From Flavobacteriaceae bacterium UBA3179 (lineage in GTDB: Bacteria; Bacteroidota; Bacteroidia; Flavobacteriales; Flavobacteriaceae), in contig DEXR01000017.1 in NCBI GenBank assembly GCA_002364245.1, forward strand, positions 1 to 13,217: 13,217 nt of DNA, written 5' to 3'. Below are positions 7,721 to 13,217 of the stretch, one piece after another (position 1 is the first letter of the stretch; each line of letters starts with the position of its first letter). The translations under genes and the position numbers were made by a program. The notes beneath the pieces are model-generated. The model made no database searches. It was given only the letters and a program-made list of their open reading frames with translations, and was not told the DNA's origin.

Positions 7721-10282
7721 ATGAAAAAACTAAAAATCAAAATTCCCGTAGTCCTTCCGCAAGTACCAGACAAGAAAGATGCTTGTGTCAACAGGCTCAT
7801 CGATAAACTAAAAGGACTTGAAGGCATTGATGATGTGCACGTATCCGATGAAAAAGCGGACGGTGTTCCACAACTCTGTTTCCATTACGACTCTAATGTT
7901 ATTTCCCTTGATAAAGTACAATCACTGGCAGAGACCACGGGAGCGCAAATCACGGATAAATTTGGACATAGGTTGATAGCCGTGGAAGGGATACGCCACA
8001 CCCGTAACGCCCGAACCATAGAGAAAGCAGTCAAAGAGGTTGATGGAGTTCTCGAAGTTTCCGCATCCGCTTCTGGAATGATACGTGTAGAATTTGATAA
8101 GGGCATTACAGGATTTGGGGCTATTAAAAAGAAAATAGAAAAACAAGGCTTAACTATTATTGACCCTTCTATTGGTACAGAAACGTATTTACAAAAAATG
8201 GAAGTTTTCAACAGTGAAGAAAAATCCGAAGGTACCCAAGGCAAGGAAGAAAATCAACACGTCGGCGAGAGCGAAGACCACGTCCACAAAGACAGCGAAG
8301 AACACGACCACAAGGAGGGTGAAGGCGAGGCACATGCACACGGCGGTATTTTTGGCAAGAACACCGAACTTATTTTTGCCATCATTTGCGGTGCTCTTCT
8401 GGGTATTGGTTTTGGGTTGTCCTACGTAGCATCCATACCAGATTGGGTCAGCTTATCCCTGTACATAGGCGCCTACTTTTTTGGAGGTTACTTTACCGCT
8501 AAAGAGGCTATACAGACCGTGGCCAAAGGTGGTTTTGAAATTGACTTTTTAATGTTGGTCGCCGCCATCGGTGCCGCTGCCCTGGGCGAATGGGAAGAAG
8601 GTGCCTTGTTGCTATTCCTCTTTAGTCTGGGGCACGCCCTTGAACATTATGCGATGGAGAAGGCCCGAAAATCTATTGCGGCACTGGCAGATTTAGCGCC
8701 AAAAACCGCCCTGCTAAAAAAAGATGGCAAGACCGAAGAGGTCGATATCGAAAAGTTGAGTATAGGCGATATCATTGTGGTCAAACCAAACAGTAAAATA
8801 TCTGCCGATGGCGTTGTGGTGGATGGTAAAAGTAGTGTCAACCAAGCTCCTATCACAGGGGAAAGCGTACCAGTGGACAAAGTTCCCGTGGAGGATACTG
8901 CCAAGGACTATTCTGAAGATGATGAAATCAAAGACGAAAACCGCGTATTTTCTGGAACCATTAATGGCAACAACACCCTTGAAATAAAGGTTATCAAAGA
9001 AGCGAAGGATTCTACACTATCCCGATTGGTAAAATTGGTGAATGAGGCGCAGACCCAAAAATCGCCTACCCAGTTGCTTACCGATAAATTTGAAAGATAT
9101 TTTGTGCCTTCCGTACTGGTATTGGTCGTGCTGCTGCTCTTCGCTTTCTTGATCATCGATGAACCCTTTAGCGATAGTTTTTATAGGGCAATGGCCGTAT
9201 TGGTTGCTGCCAGTCCCTGTGCCCTTGCGATTTCGACACCGAGTGCCGTATTGAGTGGGGTGGCGAGGGCAGCCCGTGGCGGAGTGCTTATTAAAGGAGG
9301 TCGCCCTTTGGAAGACCTCGGCGTTATTACCGCCCTTGCCTTTGACAAGACGGGTACTCTGACCGAAGGAAAACCCAAGCTTACCGAAGTGGTTCCACTT
9401 GGGGATATTTCTGAAAACGAACTTTTAAAAATAGCTGTGGCCGTAGAGAATCTAAGCGACCATCCCCTGGCAAAAGCAGTAGTTAGAGATGGAAAGGAGC
9501 GGCTGAAAGGGGATGAAATACCTGATGCGACCGATTTGGAAGCTGTGCTGGGCAAGGGTATAAAAGCATCATTGGACAATGACAAAATCTATGTCGGCAA
9601 CCTCGACCTGTACGAAGGGCTTGATAAAAGTACACCTTCCGAAGAGGTAACCACAAAAGTCCGTGGTCTTGAAGGTGGGGGAAATACTACGATGCTCATT
9701 CGGAAGAATGAAGAATATATAGGCATCATCGCTCTAATGGATACCCCTCGTGAAGCCGCCAAGGGAACCCTCAAAAAACTAAAGGGAATCGGTATTAAAC
9801 GTATGATTATGCTTACGGGCGATAACCAAAAAGTAGCCGATGCCGTTGCGGAAGAAATAGGATTGACCGATGCCTGGGGCAGCCTATTGCCGGAAGAAAA
9901 GGTGGATGCTATTAAAGAGCTAAAAGAAAAAGAATCCAAGGTGGCAATGGTAGGCGATGGTGTAAACGATGCGCCTGCAATGGCAAATAGTACCGTAGGT
10001 ATTGCGATGGGAGCGGCTGGAAGTGATGTGGCCTTAGAAACAGCCGATGTTGCCCTTATGGCCGATAAGCTTGAGACCCTGCCCTTTGCGATAGGTTTAA
10101 GTAGAAAAGCAAAAGCTATTATCAAGCAGAACCTTTGGATAAGCCTTGGGGTTGTGGCACTGCTGATACCGGCTACCATTTTGAGCTGGGCAAACATAGG
10201 GGTTGCCGTGGCATTCCACGAGGGTTCTACCTTGGTAGTCGTGGCCAATGCGCTACGTCTTTTGGCTTATAAAAAAGATTAG
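7721..10282 (+). CDS. Heavy-metal P-type ATPase, P1B-4-like (SPC / HEGST)
   Basis: An 853-residue ATP-driven metal exporter of the inner membrane. All P-type hallmarks are present: actuator TGES at 379-382, phosphorylation DKTGT at 542-546, nucleotide-domain HP at 581-582, and GDGVND at 745-750. The transmembrane metal site is SPC (498-500), with HEGST (833-837) in the last membrane segments. This pair marks the P1B-4 group (CoaT, CtpD, PfeT; Co/Fe/Zn), not the CPC Zn/Cd/Cu groups. About eight membrane segments are visible. The N-terminus holds two ferredoxin-like HMA-type domains (about 5-75 and 85-150), but neither has CxxC: the second reads GIRHTRN (90-96) where GMxCxxC is expected. A linker with seven His among acidic residues follows (180-207). 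It lies 4 bases after the SpoIIAA-like gene. Automated annotation might call it CadA/ZntA; the motifs argue against that. Confidence 0.93.
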   Translation: MKKLKIKIPVVLPQVPDKKDACVNRLIDKLKGLEGIDDVHVSDEKADGVPQLCFHYDSNVISLDKVQSLAETTGAQITDKFGHRLIAVEGIRHTRNARTIEKAVKEVDGVLEVSASASGMIRVEFDKGITGFGAIKKKIEKQGLTIIDPSIGTETYLQKMEVFNSEEKSEGTQGKEENQHVGESEDHVHKDSEEHDHKEGEGEAHAHGGIFGKNTELIFAIICGALLGIGFGLSYVASIPDWVSLSLYIGAYFFGGYFTAKEAIQTVAKGGFEIDFLMLVAAIGAAALGEWEEGALLLFLFSLGHALEHYAMEKARKSIAALADLAPKTALLKKDGKTEEVDIEKLSIGDIIVVKPNSKISADGVVVDGKSSVNQAPITGESVPVDKVPVEDTAKDYSEDDEIKDENRVFSGTINGNNTLEIKVIKEAKDSTLSRLVKLVNEAQTQKSPTQLLTDKFERYFVPSVLVLVVLLLFAFLIIDEPFSDSFYRAMAVLVAASPCALAISTPSAVLSGVARAARGGVLIKGGRPLEDLGVITALAFDKTGTLTEGKPKLTEVVPLGDISENELLKIAVAVENLSDHPLAKAVVRDGKERLKGDEIPDATDLEAVLGKGIKASLDNDKIYVGNLDLYEGLDKSTPSEEVTTKVRGLEGGGNTTMLIRKNEEYIGIIALMDTPREAAKGTLKKLKGIGIKRMIMLTGDNQKVADAVAEEIGLTDAWGSLLPEEKVDAIKELKEKESKVAMVGDGVNDAPAMANSTVGIAMGAAGSDVALETADVALMADKLETLPFAIGLSRKAKAIIKQNLWISLGVVALLIPATILSWANIGVAVAFHEGSTLVVVANALRLLAYKKD

Positions 10283-10287
10283 AAGAC

Positions 10288-10313
10288 CCGGACTTGGAAG
10301 AATCCGGTTTTTT
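10288..10313 (+). terminator. Short terminator-like hairpin after the ATPase
   Basis: CCGGA (10288-10292) pairs with TCCGG (10303-10307) around a 10-base loop, followed directly by six T (10308-10313). The 5-bp stem is short but GC-rich. The next gene starts only 14 bases later, so it may attenuate rather than end transcription, leaving partial read-through into the Fur gene. Confidence 0.5.
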
Positions 10314-10326
10314 GAAAGAATAAAAA

Positions 10327-10761
10327 ATGACAAAAACGGAAAGAACATTATTGTCCAAAGGGATACGCCCAACTGAAATGAGGTCGAAGATATATAAATT
10401 CCTAAAAAGGAAACAAAGTGCCGTGTCTTTTTCCGATTTAAAAAAGGCCTTTGTTCAAAAGAGCGATACCAATAAAACAGCAAACAGAACTACCTTTTAT
10501 CGCAACTTAAAAACTTTTGAAGATAAAGGGCTCATTCATCAGGTTAATGATGGAAGCGGAGAGGCAAAATTTGCGATTTCCGACGAAAACGCCAAAGGTG
10601 ATTACGGTATAGATTTACATATGCATTTTCATTGTACCGTTTGCGGAAAAACTATTTGCTTGCCGGATAGAATATCGAAACAAAACTTGCCGGACGATTA
10701 TGAAATAAACGATTTGAACCTGGTATTAAAAGGGGTATGTAAAAATTGTAGTAAAAAATAA
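10327..10761 (+). CDS. Fur-family metal-responsive transcriptional regulator (copy 2)
   Basis: A 144-residue Fur/Zur/PerR-type repressor, paralogous to the copy at 5552: both share KGIRPTxMR near the start and NLV.KGVC..C at the end. The recognition region NRTTFYRNLKTFEDKGLIHQ covers 53-72. The metal motif HMHFHC includes His98, His100, His102 and Cys103. The zinc-site pairs are Cys103/Cys106 and Cys138/Cys141. It lacks the extra Cys cluster of copy 1. It sits 44 bases after the ATPase, separated by a terminator-like hairpin, and 87 bases before the dihydrolipoyl dehydrogenase. A reasonable reading is that it represses one or both neighbours in response to metal. Operator sites could not be recognised with confidence. 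Confidence 0.9.
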   Translation: MTKTERTLLSKGIRPTEMRSKIYKFLKRKQSAVSFSDLKKAFVQKSDTNKTANRTTFYRNLKTFEDKGLIHQVNDGSGEAKFAISDENAKGDYGIDLHMHFHCTVCGKTICLPDRISKQNLPDDYEINDLNLVLKGVCKNCSKK

Positions 10762-10762
10762 T

Positions 10763-10824
10763 AGGTGGGAGTACCTTAAAACTGAACCCTTGCGCCCCTG
10801 GTCAGCTTAAGGTTTCCCCCACCT
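10763..10824 (+). promoter_or_regulatory. Large imperfect palindrome between Fur copy 2 and lpd
   Basis: A 62-base hairpin of four nested stems: AGGTGGG/CCCACCT (10763-10769 with 10818-10824), ACCTTAA/TTAAGGT (10773-10779 with 10807-10813), CTG/CAG (10782-10784 with 10803-10805), and ACC/GGT (10786-10788 with 10800-10802). That is about 20 pairs around an 11-base C-rich loop. It ends 24 bases before the lpd start and no T-run follows. It may be an mRNA structure or attenuator controlling lpd, a dispersed palindromic repeat, or a recombination scar. The structure is seen; the role is not known. Confidence 0.5.
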
Positions 10825-10848
10825 TATTTAATTAAAAAATTTACGAAT

Positions 10849-12252
10849 ATGGAAAAATATGATGTAACAATTATAGGCTCTGGCCCTGGCGGGTATGTAA
10901 GCGCTATACGTTGCGCCCAATTAGGATTAAAAGTAGCCATTATTGAAAGGTACAGCACGCTTGGCGGCACCTGCCTTAACGTGGGCTGTATCCCGTCAAA
11001 AGCCTGGCTTGAAGCCTCTGAGCATTATTACAAACTCAAACATCAATTCGAAAATTTTGGGATTGATGTAAAAGAAGCCAATGTCGATATCAAAAAAATG
11101 AACCAAAGGGTTCAGGATGTGGTACAGGAAATCATCAATGGCGTTGGGTATCTGATGAAAAAGAACAAAGTTACCGTCTATGAAGGCCACGGCACCATCA
11201 AGGACAAAAACACGATTGAGATTAAGGCCGAAGCTAAAACGGAAACTATAGAAACCGATAAAATTATCATTGCCACAGGGTCCAAACCCGCTTCCTTGCC
11301 CAATATTAAAATCGATAAAAAAAGGATAATCTCTTCCACCCAAGCCCTTGCCCTACAGGAAATTCCCGACCATTTATTGGTCGTTGGTGGAGGCGTTATC
11401 GGGGTTGAGATAGGTTCTGTTTTCGCCCGCCTGGGCTCTAAGGTGTCTATTGTGGAATATTTTGATAGCCTCATCGCCACTATGGATGGCGCACTGGGAC
11501 ATCAATTGCATCGTTCCCTAAGAAAACAGGGAATTGAGTTTTATTTGGAACATAAAGTGACCAATGCAACAGCAACGGACAACAAAGTTGAATTGAAAGC
11601 GGAAAACCTGTCCGATAAAAAAGAAATGAATTTAGAAGGCGACTATTGCCTTATGGCCATTGGCCGGAAACCGTACACCGCCAATTTAGGCCTTGAAAAC
11701 ATTGGCGTGGAAACCAATGAGAAAGGACAGGTAACGGTAAATGAGAACCTTGAAACCAATGTCAAGGGTGTATATGCCATTGGGGATGTAATCCGAGGGG
11801 CAATGCTTGCCCATAAAGCCAGTGAAGAGGGCGTTTTTGTAGCCGAAAGGATAGCAGATCAAAAGCCACATATCAATTATTCGCTTATTCCTAATATTGT
11901 TTATACCCAGCCCGAAGTGGCCGGGGTAGGCTTAACCGAAGAAGAATTGAAAGAAGCAGGAAGAAGTATTAAAACAGGCTCTTTTCCTTTTAAGGCCAAC
12001 GCAAGGGCGAAAATAAGTATGGACACCGACGGCTTCATAAAAGTAATCGCAGATAAAGAAACTGATGAGATATTGGGAGTGCATATGATAGGGCCACGCA
12101 TTGCAGACAGCTATACCGAAGCGGTGGTAGCGATGGAATTCAGGGCATCTGCCGAAGATGTTGCAAGGATGTCCCACGGGCACCCAACTTTTTCAGAAAC
12201 CTTTAAAGAGGCCTGTCTGGCAGCCACCGAAGACAGAGCGTTGCATATTTAA
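10849..12252 (+). CDS. lpdA: Dihydrolipoyl dehydrogenase (E3 family flavoprotein)
   Basis: A 467-residue FAD/NAD-dependent disulfide oxidoreductase, the usual length for E3. FAD-binding GSGPGG is at 10-15. The redox disulfide GGTCLNVGCIPSK contains Cys42 and Cys47. The NAD-binding VVGGGVIGVEIGSVFARLGS motif and a second FAD contact, YAIGDV, follow. The catalytic His445-Glu450 pair lies in HPTFSE near the C-terminus. It is not mercuric reductase: there is no N-terminal HMA domain and no C-terminal Cys pair (it ends RALHI). The E3 reaction reoxidises dihydrolipoamide of 2-oxoacid dehydrogenases or the glycine cleavage system, yet no such genes are nearby. In this setting it may be an extra copy serving redox defence or metal reduction, which is inference. 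Start ATG 10849 gives the standard N-terminus MEKYDVTIIGSG. Confidence 0.92.
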   Translation: MEKYDVTIIGSGPGGYVSAIRCAQLGLKVAIIERYSTLGGTCLNVGCIPSKAWLEASEHYYKLKHQFENFGIDVKEANVDIKKMNQRVQDVVQEIINGVGYLMKKNKVTVYEGHGTIKDKNTIEIKAEAKTETIETDKIIIATGSKPASLPNIKIDKKRIISSTQALALQEIPDHLLVVGGGVIGVEIGSVFARLGSKVSIVEYFDSLIATMDGALGHQLHRSLRKQGIEFYLEHKVTNATATDNKVELKAENLSDKKEMNLEGDYCLMAIGRKPYTANLGLENIGVETNEKGQVTVNENLETNVKGVYAIGDVIRGAMLAHKASEEGVFVAERIADQKPHINYSLIPNIVYTQPEVAGVGLTEEELKEAGRSIKTGSFPFKANARAKISMDTDGFIKVIADKETDEILGVHMIGPRIADSYTEAVVAMEFRASAEDVARMSHGHPTFSETFKEACLAATEDRALHI

Positions 12253-12380
12253 CGGCCTTAATTTAATTGTAAAATCGGATTAGGCAGTTTTTAATCATTT
12301 CATAAGACTTAAATCAGTTTGTATTAAGTTTAAGTTTATGGTCTAAAAAATAAAATAAATATTTTAAAAATGTAAAGAGC

Positions 12381-12812
12381 ATGAGAACTATTCCGAAAGA
12401 CAAAAACATCGATAGTAGTTTGACGCTACTTCGTGACGGCTATGAATTTATTCAGAAAAAGCGTCAAAAGCTTTGGTCCGATATTTTTAGAACCCGTTTG
12501 ATGTTAAAGGAAACGATCTGCATGAGTGGAAAAGAAGCCGCGGAGGTTTTCTATGACACTGAAAAGTTTCAGCGAAAAGACGCTGCTCCTAAAAGAGTGC
12601 AAAAAACATTATTCCTCCAGAAGGGTGTCCAGACACTGAATAATTCAGCATACAGGCAAAGAAATGAAATGTCTATGTCTTTGATGAAACCGGATAGCCT
12701 GCGGGGGTTCCTAAAAATTCAAAAGAGCTACTGGGAAACATACATTGGTAAATGGGAGAAAGATGAAGAGCAAAAGTGCCTTTGCCGGAGTGGTTTCAGG
12801 CAGAAGAAGTAA
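12381..12812 (+). pseudogene. N-terminal fragment of a CYP152-type cytochrome P450
   Basis: An open frame of 143 codons. Its first ~130 residues resemble the N-terminus of CYP152 fatty-acid peroxygenases (CypC type): IPKDKNIDSSLTLLRDGYEF, then ICMSGKEAAEVFYDTEKFQR, APKRVQKTLF, and SLM before a conserved Trp-rich helix (YWETYIGKWEK). Family members have about 420 residues; here the I-helix, proton-relay Arg/Pro and heme-ligand Cys are all missing, so it cannot be a working P450. From about base 12771 the frame leaves the P450 pattern and stops at 12812, while another frame there encodes the end of a Fur-family protein. A usually conserved His after the GVQTL region is Tyr here (SAYRQR), fitting decay. 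ATG 12381 has an AAAGAG ribosome-binding-like sequence ahead. Confidence 0.75.
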
Positions 12813-12880
12813 ACCTGCTGCTAAAAGGATTTTGTAACAATTGTATCCGGATAAAGGACAACTATTATAACGAATATTAA
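12776..12880 (+). pseudogene. 3' remnant of a third Fur-family regulator gene
   Basis: In the frame two bases on from the P450 fragment, codons from 12776 to the TAA at 12878-12880 read VPLPEWFQAEEVNLLLKG, then FCNNC and IRIKDNYYNEY. The same place in Fur copy 1 reads LPEGYVAEDINLVAKG, then VCEKC, and in copy 2 NDLNLVLKG, then VCKNC. The C-terminal zinc CxxC and the strand before it are kept; the DNA-binding domain and His-rich metal site are gone. An in-frame TGA at 12764-12766 closes it upstream, so it cannot be a whole gene. It ends 17 bases before the HMA-CDF transporter start, suggesting an original fur-transporter pair. Confidence 0.7.
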
Positions 12881-12897
12881 AAATAAAAAAAGAGATA

Positions 12898-13217
12898 ATG
12901 GAGAAAACAACATTTAAGATAACCAAAATGGATTGCCCTTCGGAAGAGCAGATGATCCGGATGAAGTTGGAATCTTATGCTCAAGTGAAATATTTGGATT
13001 TTGATATTCCCAACAGGAAATTGGAAGTATATCATGTGGATGGCATTGAAGATATACAAACATCAATAGCCGGTTTAAACCTTGGCGATTCCTTAGAGGG
13101 AACCACAGAAGCCGAACCACCCGTAATGGAAGACCAATCCAAACAAAAAAGAATCCTTTGGTGGGTCTTGGGCATCAACTTTGGTTTTTTCGTTATCGAA
13201 ATGACCACAGGTTGGAT
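12898..13217 (+). CDS. Cation transporter with N-terminal HMA domain, CDF-type (3' partial)
   Basis: The first 106 codons of a gene cut by the window end. It begins MEKTTFKITKMDCPSEEQ, a heavy-metal-associated domain in which the usual CxxC is replaced by DCPSEEQ, with a beta-alpha-beta-beta pattern to about residue 70. A linker (GTTEAEPPVMEDQSKQKR) leads to the first membrane helix (ILWWVLGINFGFFVIEM, about 86-102). The MDCPSEE domain in front of a helix containing N.....E is typical of Bacteroidetes CDF-family zinc/cation exporters, which move divalent metal out of the cytoplasm by proton antiport. The CDF assignment rests on the start only, so a different HMA-bearing membrane protein remains possible. 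AGAGA-type bases precede the ATG. Confidence 0.75.
   Translation, partial: MEKTTFKITKMDCPSEEQMIRMKLESYAQVKYLDFDIPNRKLEVYHVDGIEDIQTSIAGLNLGDSLEGTTEAEPPVMEDQSKQKRILWWVLGINFGFFVIEMTTGW

Noticed and set aside
8160..8429. Overlapping + strand frame inside the ATPase gene
   Set aside because: It is very rich in Lys/Thr/Arg and arises from the His/Glu linker read in another frame; no start signal.
9589..10248. Long open frame on the minus strand opposite the ATPase (about 219 codons)
   Set aside because: It mirrors the codon structure of a certain gene on the + strand, is rich in Ser/Ala/Pro, and shows no recognisable domain. The same holds for antisense frames opposite the RND gene (1122-1676) and at 9181-9585.
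7721..10282. Classic CadA/ZntA (CPC) Zn/Cd ATPase
   Set aside because: The membrane motif is SPC, not CPC, and HEGST is present near the C-terminus, which point to P1B-4.
10763..10824. Integron attC site
   Set aside because: The palindrome lacks the GTTRRRY / RYYYAAC core boxes at its ends, and there is no integrase or cassette array.
10849..12252. Mercuric reductase (merA)
   Set aside because: There is no N-terminal HMA domain, no C-terminal vicinal Cys pair, and the length and HPTFSE motif fit E3.
12253..12380. Regulatory site in the lpd-P450 gap (TTAAGTTTAAGTTTA at 12324-12338 and ACTTAA/TTAAGT inverted repeat)
   Set aside because: Short and AT-rich; such patterns are expected by chance in this DNA, and no TAnnTTTG box is visible.

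Overview
The window looks like a chromosomal or island segment from a member of the Bacteroidota, most likely class Flavobacteriia. The reasons are the RND pump fused to a TolC-like channel, AT-rich spacers, weak A-rich ribosome binding sites, a TAnnTTTG-type -7 element, and an internal signal peptide ending in the Ala-Gln pair common in this phylum. All genes read on the + strand, and almost all concern heavy-metal efflux or metal-responsive regulation. I see no tRNA, rRNA, CRISPR array, transposase or integrase. These taxonomic and family assignments come from reading motifs and recalled family features, not from a search.

Layout. (1) Positions 1-5104: a czc/cus-type efflux system. The RND pump has lost about 200 N-terminal residues to the window edge and is fused at its C-terminus to an outer-membrane channel domain. 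A lipoprotein membrane-fusion (adaptor) protein follows. (2) 5105-5536: a large hairpin, then a PII-superfamily protein of the divergent, metal-efflux-associated type. (3) 5552-7716: a Fur-family regulator, then a SpoIIAA-like protein, a membrane-anchored AlbA_2/Schlafen-type protein and a second SpoIIAA-like protein. (4) 7721-10282: a P1B-4-like metal P-type ATPase (SPC and HEGST motifs) with degenerate N-terminal metal-binding domains and a His-rich linker. A short terminator-like hairpin follows. (5) 10327-12252: a second Fur-family gene, a large imperfect palindrome, and a dihydrolipoyl dehydrogenase. (6) 12381-12880: gene debris, in which the N-terminal quarter to third of a CYP152-type cytochrome P450 is joined to the C-terminal end of a third Fur-family gene. 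(7) 12898-end: the start of an HMA-CDF cation transporter, cut by the window.

How they may work together (inference): the RND-adaptor-channel complex would move divalent metal from periplasm or cytoplasm to the outside. The P1B-4 ATPase and the CDF protein would export cytoplasmic metal. The Fur proteins would be the metal-dependent repressors of adjacent modules, since each of the two ATPase/CDF-type exporters has a Fur gene or Fur remnant close by. The PII-like protein may tune the RND system. The SpoIIAA/Schlafen/SpoIIAA cassette has no obvious role in metal export and is the least explained part of the window.
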